From CAWHYG01 sp963833505 (GTDB taxonomy: Bacteria > Eisenbacteria > RBG-16-71-46 > CAIMUX01), in the NCBI GenBank assembly GCA_963833505.1, contig CAWHYG010000006.1:666983-730982 (forward strand): a stretch of 64,000 nt of DNA, written 5' to 3'. The notes under the pieces were generated by a model. The model did not search any database. It had not been told where the DNA came from and saw nothing but the letters and a program-made list of their open reading frames with translations. Each line of letters begins with the position of its first letter. The first letter of the stretch is position 1. Shown piece by piece: positions 17,269-24,169 of this stretch. The translations under genes and the position numbers were made by a program.

Positions 17269-17291
17269 GGCCAGTAAATTCCGTTTACTGT
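17262..17291 (+). promoter_or_regulatory. Predicted sigma-70 promoter of the cupin gene
   Basis: TTGACA at 17262-17267 and TACTGT at 17286-17291 are separated by 18 bases. Transcription would start near 17298, leaving a short leader before the cupin ATG at 17333, which has AGGGA upstream. The MarR-type inverted repeat covers the spacer and the -10 element, an arrangement expected for direct repression. Confidence 0.55.
17272..17290. promoter_or_regulatory. MarR-type operator (perfect inverted repeat)
   Basis: CAGTAAA - TTCCG - TTTACTG, a perfect 7-bp dyad with a 5-bp spacer, in the short divergent intergenic region between the MarR gene and the cupin gene. Dyads of about this size (16-20 bp overall) are usual for MarR dimers. 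Confidence 0.75.
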
Positions 17292-17332
17292 TCTAGCATG
17301 GCACACGCAATCTACCATGGAGGGAACAAGAC

Positions 17333-17815
17333 ATGACACCGCCAACTATCGGACTTCGCATCGATCCGTCCGCTGAGACCATTCGTCTCGGGCCGCTCGA
17401 GGTGCGCTTCCTGCTCACCGGAGACGACTCGACCGGCAGCGTCGCGGTCTTTGAGCTTTTCATCCCGAGTGGGCAGCGCCTGATGGCTCCGGCGCATAGC
17501 CACGACCATTACGAGGAGACAATCTACGGCATCTCCGGAGTGTCGACCTGGACGGTTGACGGAAAGCCAATCGACGTCGGGGCGGGACAAGCGCTCTGCA
17601 TTCCGCGCGGCGCCGTTCACCGGTTCGACAACAACGGCAGCCAGAACGTGAAGGCACTCTGCGTGATTTCGCCGGCCGCGATCGGCCCGCAGTACTTCCG
17701 CGAGTCCGCGCAGGTAATCAATGCGGCGGTTGGCGGTCCACCGGACCGGGCGAAAATGGCGGAGATCATGCGGCGCCATGGCCTCACGCCGGCTCCGCAT
17801 CCGACGCAGGTGTAA
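17333..17815 (+). CDS. Cupin-domain protein
   Basis: The 160-residue single-domain cupin has motif 1 AHSHDHYEETIYGISG, with metal ligands His, His and Glu, and motif 2 IPRGAVHRFDNNG with the fourth ligand His. It resembles small quercetinase-like or ligand-sensing cupins. The fold gives metal binding, but the substrate cannot be assigned. AGGGA precedes the ATG. It is divergent from, and probably repressed by, the MarR regulator, which suggests a role in handling a small aromatic or toxic compound; that is inference. Confidence 0.88.
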   Translation: MTPPTIGLRIDPSAETIRLGPLEVRFLLTGDDSTGSVAVFELFIPSGQRLMAPAHSHDHYEETIYGISGVSTWTVDGKPIDVGAGQALCIPRGAVHRFDNNGSQNVKALCVISPAAIGPQYFRESAQVINAAVGGPPDRAKMAEIMRRHGLTPAPHPTQV

Positions 17816-18094
17816 CACAGAGCGGCGCGCAACTGAAGATCCCGCGTCGAGGGTGAATGAGGAACCCCGTGGTCCGCGCTCTCTCCCCAAACCGGCCCGT
17901 GAGAGCCCCACGACCCGAAGAATGAGTCACCAAGAACGGCTCGTGCTCTCTCGCAATCGGCCCCCGGCGGCGGCGCGTTGATCGAACGCGTAAACCCTCG
18001 CGGTTCTTCGCATAATCGGGGGGCGCCACCGAGACTGAAGGGCCCGTCAGCGTGAAGCCCGGCCCCCCCCGGGACGGTTGCGGTGACAAGGTGT

Positions 18095-18167
18095 TGAGCC
18101 GCCCGGGACTCGAACCCGGGACCCTCTGCTTAAAAGGCAGGTGCTCTACCGTCTGAGCTAGCGGCTC
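18095..18167 (-). tRNA. tRNA-Lys (anticodon TTT)
   Basis: A full cloverleaf can be drawn on the minus strand. The acceptor stem is GAGCCGC/GCGGCTC, the D-arm contains AGCTCAGACGGTAGAGC, and the anticodon stem-loop is CTGC-CTTTTAA-GCAG with anticodon TTT. The T-arm is CCCGGGTTCGAGTCCCGGG. Length is 73 bases with a single discriminator A; CCA is not encoded. Confidence 0.95.
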
Positions 18168-18281
18168 GTATAACGGCCGATTCTACCCGGGGGAATGACC
18201 GGGGCGCAATCGGGGCGCGACGGATCCGCGACGATCCTGCGCGCGAACGGATCATGGCGCCGCCCCGAGAGGCGTCGAGGC

Positions 18282-19574
18282 TCACCCCTTCCGCATGGTG
18301 AGGCTCGCGCTCCGCGCCGAGCCCACCGAGACGCCCTGCACGCGGCACCCGACCACGTCCTGGATCCGTTCGATGTAGGCGCGGGCTTCCGCCGGCAGGT
18401 CGGCCATCTTGCGCGCGCCCTTCAAGGGCTCCGACCATCCCGGCATCTCGACGTACTCGGGCCGGCAGCAGGCGAGCCGTTCGGCGTCGACCGGCGGCGT
18501 CTCGAGCGGACCGTTGGATGTCTGATAGCGCGTGCAGAGGCGGAGCGGATTCATCCCGCTCAGGATGTCGATCTTGGTCAGGTAGAGCGAGGTCACCCCG
18601 TTGAGCCGCACCGCATGCCGCACCTGGACGAGATCGAGCCATCCCACCCGCCGCGGGCGTCCCGTGGTGGCGCCGTACTCGTTGCCTGTCTGGCGCAGCG
18701 CTTCGCCCTCGTTTTCCAGCAGCTCGGTCGGAAACGGCCCTTCCCCGACGCGAGTCGTGTAGGCCTTGCAGATTCCGATGACGGTCTTGAGCGCGGAAGG
18801 CGGGAGGCCGAGACCGGTGGCGGCTCCGCCCGCGGTCGTGGTCGAGGACGTGACGAACGGATAAGTGCCCAGATCAACATCCAGGAACGTGCCCTGCGCG
18901 CCTTCGCAGAGGATCCGCTCTCCTTTGCGCCATGCGTTCTGCAACAGGTCAACAGTGTCGGCCACGAATGGCCGGAGGCGCTCGGCGATCTTCTGATAGG
19001 TCGCCATCCACTCCTGCACCGCCTGATCGAGCGGCTCCACCGGTTCGCGGCCGGCGCCGCGGAACCGCATCTCCAGCGCCGAGACGTGCTCCTCCAGGCC
19101 CCGTTGCAGGCGCTTGGGGTCCAGCAGCTCCAGCACGCGGATGCCCGAGCGCCCGACCTTGTCCTGATAGGCGGGGCCGATCCCGCGCCGGGTGGTTCCG
19201 AGCCGGGTGTCCTGGCCTTCGAGCGTCTCGAGCCAGCGGTGATAGGGCATCAGGACGTGGGCCGCTTCCGCGATGAAAAGCCGGCCCTCAAGCGAGACGC
19301 CGCGGGCGGTGAGGGCATCCATCTCCTCGACGAGGTAGGCCGGATCGATCACGGTTCCGTGGCCGACGACGCAGCGCGGACGCTTCTGCAGGATTCCGCA
19401 AGGGATGAGATGGAGCACGAAGCTCCGCCGTCCCCGTCCCAGATCGACGGTGTGGCCGGCGTTGTGGCCTCCGCCGTACCGGGCGACCCAGTCCATCCGG
19501 CGGGAGAGCAGGTCTGCGACCTTGCCCTTGCCCTCATCTCCCCACTGGCACCCGACCAGGACGGTGACCGGCAT
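18282..19574 (-). CDS. purA: Adenylosuccinate synthetase
   Basis: The 430-residue product carries all the family motifs: the N-terminal phosphate loop QWGDEGKGK (residues 10-18), GGHNAGHT near residue 35, GTTRRGIGPAY, and the later SSTTTAGG and TRVGEGPFPTEL segments. The enzyme joins IMP and aspartate using GTP, the first committed step from IMP to AMP. GGGGAG lies upstream of the ATG. It appears to be a single-gene unit between tRNA-Lys and a membrane glycosyltransferase-like gene. Confidence 0.97.
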   Translation of the reverse strand: MPVTVLVGCQWGDEGKGKVADLLSRRMDWVARYGGGHNAGHTVDLGRGRRSFVLHLIPCGILQKRPRCVVGHGTVIDPAYLVEEMDALTARGVSLEGRLFIAEAAHVLMPYHRWLETLEGQDTRLGTTRRGIGPAYQDKVGRSGIRVLELLDPKRLQRGLEEHVSALEMRFRGAGREPVEPLDQAVQEWMATYQKIAERLRPFVADTVDLLQNAWRKGERILCEGAQGTFLDVDLGTYPFVTSSTTTAGGAATGLGLPPSALKTVIGICKAYTTRVGEGPFPTELLENEGEALRQTGNEYGATTGRPRRVGWLDLVQVRHAVRLNGVTSLYLTKIDILSGMNPLRLCTRYQTSNGPLETPPVDAERLACCRPEYVEMPGWSEPLKGARKMADLPAEARAYIERIQDVVGCRVQGVSVGSARSASLTMRKG

Positions 19575-19771
19575 TCGACTCCCCTTCGTGCGCCTCGATT
19601 GCAGGATTCCGGGCGGTCCGGCTGCTCGTTCTCGCGCCGCTCAACGCCCGAAGGCCCGGTACCACACGGCTCTTCTGCTCGGGACCGCCCGCGAAGAAGC
19701 CGGCCGTTCCGAACGGCACGGCCGGACACAAGCCGAGAGGATACCCTGAATCGAGGGTTTCTGGATAGCGC

Positions 19772-21496
19772 TTACTTTGGCTGGACGGCGGCGGAGCGCA
19801 GCCGGAGCACATCCAGCCAGGTGCCGTCCGGCAGCCGGGTCGACGCCGGCTCGTAGAGTCTCTGCACCCGCGGATCCTGGTAGGCATTGAAAAGGGCGTA
19901 GGCGTACCGGGGATCGATCAGATCCGGCCGCGCCGCCCGCGGCTCCGGCCAGATGCCGGAGCTTTGCAGGATGATCAGATCCGGCCGGTACCGGAGAAGC
20001 GCATCCGTGTCATAGCGCTGATGCCCCGGCCGGCCTTGCGCGTAGACCTGCCCTTCGCGGGCCACCTCGGGGGTTACGAGGCCCAAGAGATCGAAGGCGT
20101 CCAGACCGCTGTAGTAGGGGATCGCGCCTGCCACCATGGTGGCCAGCTTCGTTCCGGAAGGCTGGGTTTCGCCCAGCCACAGGCCCACCTTGGCCCAGGC
20201 GCGCGTCAAGGCCGCCTCGCGCCGGGCCGCGCGTCCCCCATCCGACCAGACTCCGGCGAAGGAGAACGCCAGAGCCGCCGTGACCACCGCCGGAACGATC
20301 CATCTCTGGCCCGCGATCGGCCACTGCCAGTCGAAGGCTCCCACAGCCATCGCGATCAGAGGAAGGAGCGGCAGCCAGAACCGCCCAAGAGCGAAGTGAT
20401 CGCCGCCGGAGGCGAACACCGACAACGTCCAAAAGAACGCGCCAAGGAGCAGGACCGCCGCAGGCCGATTCCGCTGCTTCCAGGCCAGCGCCCCGGCCAG
20501 CACGAAGAGGACCGCCCAAGGCCCCACCACCGGAAGCGATTCCCGGAAATACGTCGCTCCTTGCGCGAGCCGCTGAGGCAGCGGGAGCGCCACCTTCGCG
20601 TAGAAGGTGTTCGGCAGCCACGCGTGAAAGACCGCGAGGCGCAGGATGAAATTCGGAAGGATCAGAACGACGGCCCAGAGCACGGTTTCGAGGATTCGCT
20701 CCCGGCGATGGCTGCGGGCCGGCCGGCCGGAATCGGGGGCCGACAAGCTCGGCCCACCCAGGACGGTCCCGGTGGGTTCCGGCAGGATCAGCAGGGAGAT
20801 CACGACCCATGGCAGCCAGACGAAGAACGCCTCGAGTCGCACCCACGCCGCCGCGCCCACGACGAGCCCGAGAACCCGGGCCGGGCAGGAAGGATCGACC
20901 AGGCATCGCCCGATCACGACCGTGGCGAGCACGAAGATGGCGACGTCCATGCCGGTTCCGGCCCAGAAGAACATCGCCGGAGACAGCAGGAGCAGGAGCT
21001 TCACCAAGAGGCGCTGCAGGCGCGCCGGGCCTCCGGGCCCCTGCAGAACGGAATCGCTCAAGCCGACGATGCCGAGAGCGGCGCAAACCAGGGACAGCCA
21101 GCGAGCCCCGGAAACCAGCGAACCTCCGAGCTTCCCCCAGAGGCTCAGCAGCAGAACCCAGAGGATGGAGGTAAATCCCTCGACCGCGGGCCCACCCGGG
21201 TTGAAGCGGAAGCCGTGGCCGGCGGCAAGATTCCGGGCGAACCTCAGGAAGATGTAGGTGTCGTCGATGACGCCGCTTCTCAGGATCCGGCCGGCGGCCC
21301 AGAGTGCCGTCAGACAAAGGACGGACTCGATCGCCGGCGCAAGCATGGGTCTGATCCCATGTCGTCCGCTTCTGGCTTCCCGCGCGGGCAAACGCCTGCG
21401 CCTTCCGCGACGGGCTCCCGGAGATGGCGCCGCGCTGACGGTGCCGAGGCTCTCTCTCCGGTCGTTCCGGGTGGTCGCGTTCCGATCTCTGGACAT
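19772..21496 (-). CDS. Polytopic membrane protein, GT-C glycosyltransferase-like
   Basis: The open frame is 574 residues. The first 50 are Arg-rich and unlikely to be a membrane-protein start, so initiation at the ATG at 21346 (MLAPAIESVLCL) is more likely. About ten hydrophobic helices follow. The first external loop contains DDTYIFLRFARNLAAGHGF and FNPGGPAVEGFTSILW, the pattern of GT-C enzymes of the arabinofuranosyl/mannosyltransferase type, where the acidic pair is catalytic. The C-terminal 130 residues are soluble, presumably periplasmic. It probably transfers a sugar from a polyprenyl-phosphate donor outside the inner membrane. Not in an evident operon. Confidence 0.75.
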   Translation of the reverse strand: MSRDRNATTRNDRRESLGTVSAAPSPGARRGRRRRLPAREARSGRHGIRPMLAPAIESVLCLTALWAAGRILRSGVIDDTYIFLRFARNLAAGHGFRFNPGGPAVEGFTSILWVLLLSLWGKLGGSLVSGARWLSLVCAALGIVGLSDSVLQGPGGPARLQRLLVKLLLLLSPAMFFWAGTGMDVAIFVLATVVIGRCLVDPSCPARVLGLVVGAAAWVRLEAFFVWLPWVVISLLILPEPTGTVLGGPSLSAPDSGRPARSHRRERILETVLWAVVLILPNFILRLAVFHAWLPNTFYAKVALPLPQRLAQGATYFRESLPVVGPWAVLFVLAGALAWKQRNRPAAVLLLGAFFWTLSVFASGGDHFALGRFWLPLLPLIAMAVGAFDWQWPIAGQRWIVPAVVTAALAFSFAGVWSDGGRAARREAALTRAWAKVGLWLGETQPSGTKLATMVAGAIPYYSGLDAFDLLGLVTPEVAREGQVYAQGRPGHQRYDTDALLRYRPDLIILQSSGIWPEPRAARPDLIDPRYAYALFNAYQDPRVQRLYEPASTRLPDGTWLDVLRLRSAAVQPK

Positions 21497-21683
21497 GGCT
21501 CCGAAGGGCGCGTCCCGCGGGCGCCGGAGGCGGCGTCTTTGGCCCCAAACGTGATTCGGTTGGGACCGCGCGCCCCGCCGGTGGCGGAGGCAGCCGTTCC
21601 CGCGCTAGCTGTGCGAGTCCGCCGGCTCGATCGGGGCCGGCTCACCCGCCGGGAGTGTGATCGGGGAGCGGATCAGGTTCAAA

Positions 21684-21717
21684 CGAAATACCGGGAGCGG
21701 GTCGCGCCCGCCCCCGG
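21684..21717 (-). terminator. Rho-independent terminator candidate after the first secreted paralog
   Basis: On the minus strand an 11-bp stem (21691-21701 with 21707-21717, one G-U pair) closes a 5-base loop and is followed by TATTTCGTTT. It lies 26 bases after the stop at 21744. Confidence 0.6.
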
Positions 21718-21743
21718 CATTTTTCTGAAGAATCCGATCAGGA

Positions 21744-22520
21744 CTACCGGTAGGTGGCCTTGATGCCGCCCCAAGTGGTGTTCTGAACCGGAACGGGCTT
21801 CTGGCACATCAGCATGTTGGTGACGACCGTGGTCATCCACGCCAGATCCTGGCCGGCCCAGTAAGAGACGTACGAGCTGTTGATGCAGTAATCGAAGTAG
21901 CCGGTGCCGATCGTCTTGGAGAACAGCAGGTTGTAGCCGTCCCCGTTGTTGGCCGCAATGGCGATTGCAGGATCGGTGGCGCGGAACTGATAGAACGACG
22001 CCGACGGGTTGCTGAAGGTGTAGGTCGAGGCGAGATTCGTCGCCAGGCAGTTCTTCGGATCCACAACCGTGACGTCCGGCTTGCCGCCGTCCTCGGTCCA
22101 GCAGTAGTTGGAGGTGTTGTTCAGGACCAGGTAGGTGTTCATCCCGTTGACGTAATCCTGCCAGCAGGTGCCGCCGAAGAAATGCAGCCGGCCGCCGGCC
22201 GAAGCGTAGTTGGCCAGGTTCTGAACATCAGACGGCTCAACCAGACCGCCGTCCATCCCAAGGAACACATCCGTGTAGCCGGACAGGCTCGTGGGGAACG
22301 GAGGACCCTGGTAGTCGTCGTAGCCATAGCCCAGCGAGCTGAGCACGCCGCCGAGAGCCGTCGTCGTGGTCTCGAGAAGAGCCACGGTGGCCCGGCTCGG
22401 GCCATTCACCCAGCCGGGGTTCGGAGTGACAATCGTAGGCGATGAAGCCGTCTGGACGGCGAGAGCGGATCCCGCCATGCAAACGAGCAACAGGCCGACC
22501 AGCGTTAACTTGTGACCCAT
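21744..22520 (-). CDS. Secreted protein of unknown function, tandem paralog 1
   Basis: The 258-residue product begins with a clear signal peptide (MGHKLTLVGLLLVCMAGSALA). The mature part has a Rossmann-like look: VALLETTTTALGGVLSSLGYGYDDY, then VFLGMDGGLVEPSDVQNLANY and GGRLHFFGGTCW. That is reminiscent of class I amidotransferase-like or ThuA-like folds, with no catalytic triad I can confirm. Cysteines in GTCW, NYCW, NCLA and DYCIN are shared with the next paralog. It ends in a conserved TTWGGIKATYR tail that may be a sorting or anchoring signal. GGGAGGG precedes the ATG. It has its own promoter, leader and terminator. Confidence 0.8.
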   Translation of the reverse strand: MGHKLTLVGLLLVCMAGSALAVQTASSPTIVTPNPGWVNGPSRATVALLETTTTALGGVLSSLGYGYDDYQGPPFPTSLSGYTDVFLGMDGGLVEPSDVQNLANYASAGGRLHFFGGTCWQDYVNGMNTYLVLNNTSNYCWTEDGGKPDVTVVDPKNCLATNLASTYTFSNPSASFYQFRATDPAIAIAANNGDGYNLLFSKTIGTGYFDYCINSSYVSYWAGQDLAWMTTVVTNMLMCQKPVPVQNTTWGGIKATYR

Positions 22521-22661
22521 GCTAGTCCCTCCCGTTCGCGTTGCCTTTCTAACTAACCAAGGGCTGCGGACGCCCTACCCCGCGAAGGACGAAACCACCG
22601 GCGAATGGTCTCTTCATTCGCACCCGAAACGTTCAGAGGCCCAATTCCGGCATGAACGAAA
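22521..22661 (-). promoter_or_regulatory. Conserved structured 5' leader of paralog 1
   Basis: About 140 bases between the predicted transcription start and the ATG. Three hairpins can be drawn on the minus strand: CGTTCA with TGAACG (22653-22658 with 22630-22635), GCGAATG with CATTCGC (22615-22621 with 22601-22607), and GGGC with GCCC (22572-22575 with 22561-22564). The blocks TTTCGTTCATGCC, GGGCCTCTGAACGT and TCGCCGGTGGT recur in the same order upstream of paralog 2. It does not match a riboswitch I know. Confidence 0.5.
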
Positions 22662-22669
22662 CCGATTTA

Positions 22670-22698
22670 AGGATAGCCCATCTCTATAACGGTGTCAA
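22670..22698 (-). promoter_or_regulatory. Sigma-70-type promoter of paralog 1
   Basis: On the minus strand TTGACA (22698-22693) and TATCCT (22675-22670) are separated by exactly 17 bases. The predicted start point falls about where the conserved leader block begins. The remaining intergenic sequence from 22699 to 23000 shows nothing I can assign. Confidence 0.6.
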
Positions 22699-23000
22699 CA
22701 GCATTGCGGGATGACGAGCGCATCCGGACGGCGCCGGAATCGACGACCGGTAACCGGTGCGATCGGGTAAGCACCGGAATGGATTGCGGTTGCGTCTGAA
22801 TCGCTGAATGTTGCGCGATTGGGCCGGACCCGACCGCCGCCGAAGGCGCCGGCCGATCCATTTCTAACACAATAGGTTATGGCACCGACAATCCGGCTTT
22901 ACCGCGATTGTCACGCTCCCGGGCGCGCGCTGAGCTTGCGCTGGGATGGGTATTGCGGGTGAGGAATGGCACTTGTTGCAGATCAGCACATGGTTCGGGG

Positions 23001-23063
23001 ATCAGCAGGGCGGCTCGAAGAATTATCAGGCGACTTGGAGAATCAGCAGGCGGCTCGGAGAAT
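23001..23063. repeat. Degenerate short tandem repeat
   Basis: Three imperfect units of about 20-23 bases sharing ATCAG(CA)GG.CGGCTCG.AGAAT, in the noncoding stretch just before the hairpin that follows paralog 2. No function is evident. Confidence 0.5.
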
Positions 23064-23093
23064 CCGGGGGCCGCTCTCCGCGAGGGCCCCCGG
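23064..23093 (-). terminator. Strong hairpin downstream of paralog 2
   Basis: CCGGGGGCC (23064-23072) pairs perfectly with GGCCCCCGG (23085-23093) around a 12-base loop, 14 bases after the stop of paralog 2. No clear T-tract follows, so its role as an intrinsic terminator is uncertain. Confidence 0.4.
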
Positions 23094-23107
23094 CATCCTG
23101 GATGTCG

Positions 23108-23887
23108 CTACTTGAAGGTGTTCTTGATGTTGCCCCAGGAGGTGCTCTGAACCGGAACCGGAGCTGAGCAGTGCAGGAAGTTGTCGACGACCGTGGTCAT
23201 CCACGCCAGATCCTGACCGGCCCAGTAAGAGACGTAGGAGCTGTTGATGCAGTAATCGAAGACGCCGGAGCCGATGACCTTGGAGAACAGCAGGTTGTAG
23301 CCGTCCCCGTTGTTGGCCGCGACGGCGATGCCAGGATCGGTGGCCCGGAACTCGTAGTACGAAGCCGACGGGTTGCTGAACGTGTAGGTCGCCGCCAGGC
23401 CCTTCGCCAGGCAGTTGTTCGCGTCCACGACCGTGACGTCCGGCTTGCCACCGTCCATGGTCCAGCAGTAGTTGCTCGTGTTGTTCTGGACCAGGTAGGT
23501 GTTCATCCCGTCGACGTAGTCCGCCCAGCAGGTGCCACCGAAGAAGTGCAGGTGGCCGCCGCCCTGGGCCCAGGTCGCCAGGTACTGGACGTCAGACTGC
23601 TCGACGGTTCCACCGTCCATGCCGAGGATGACGTCGGTGTAGCCACCGAGCGGCACACCCGTGAACGGAGGACCCTGGTAGTCGTCATAGCCGACGCCCA
23701 GCGAACTCAGCACGCCGCCCAAAGCCGTCGTCGTGGTCTCGAGAAGCGCGACGGTGGCCCGGCTCGGGCCGCTGACCCAGCCAGGATTCGATGCGGTGAT
23801 GGCCGGAGATGACGCGGTCTGGACGGCGAGAGCCGACCCTGCCATACAGACGAGCATCATGCCGACAAGCGTTACCTTGTGACCCAT
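23108..23887 (-). CDS. Secreted protein of unknown function, tandem paralog 2
   Basis: The 259-residue product from the ATG at 23887 is preceded by GGGAGGG; the longer frame to 23956 runs into the leader and is unlikely. It is close to paralog 1 along its full length: the same signal peptide style, GVGYDDYQGPPF, GMDGGTVEQSDVQYLATW, GGHLHFFGGTCWADYV, NNTSNYCWTMDGGKPDVTVVD, and a TSWGNIKNTFK tail. All cysteines shared between the copies are kept, pointing to disulfides in an exported protein. Function unknown. Each copy sits behind a similar leader, so the whole transcription unit was duplicated. Confidence 0.8.
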   Translation of the reverse strand: MGHKVTLVGMMLVCMAGSALAVQTASSPAITASNPGWVSGPSRATVALLETTTTALGGVLSSLGVGYDDYQGPPFTGVPLGGYTDVILGMDGGTVEQSDVQYLATWAQGGGHLHFFGGTCWADYVDGMNTYLVQNNTSNYCWTMDGGKPDVTVVDANNCLAKGLAATYTFSNPSASYYEFRATDPGIAVAANNGDGYNLLFSKVIGSGVFDYCINSSYVSYWAGQDLAWMTTVVDNFLHCSAPVPVQSTSWGNIKNTFK

Positions 23888-24023
23888 GCTAAACCCTCCC
23901 ATTCGGATCCATGTTTTACATTCGGGCAACGCGCCCTTCCCCTGCAAAATCGGCAACCACCGGCGAGTAGTTTCGATTTTCGCAGCTCAGCACGTTCAGA
24001 GGCCCCCGTGGGCATGAACGAAA
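23888..24023 (-). promoter_or_regulatory. Conserved structured 5' leader of paralog 2
   Basis: Same order of blocks as upstream of paralog 1: TTTCGTTCATGCC at 24011-24023, GGGCCTCTGAACGT at 23992-24005, and TCGCCGGTGGT near 23956-23966. The three matching hairpins are 24015-24020 with 23993-23998, 23980-23983 with 23963-23966, and 23933-23936 with 23924-23927. Loop sequences differ from copy 1. Further upstream is an inverted repeat TTGACC-CCA-GGTCAA (24048-24062), a possible operator. Confidence 0.5.
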
Positions 24024-24169
24024 GCATAGGTGGATGATCGCGAAAATTTGACCCCAGGTCAATGGCTATTGTCGCTGTAACACATTATCTCACAATGTGA
24101 TACAGGCGATCGCACCGGCGACTGATCGCGTCAGGATTACTTGTGGCGCCGATAGGGCGCCCGTTCCGG

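Noticed and set aside
17297..17311. TGGCACACGCAATCT as a sigma-54 promoter for the cupin gene
   Set aside because: It has the -24 half, but the -12 GC is not at the required spacing, and a better sigma-70 promoter with an operator lies just upstream.
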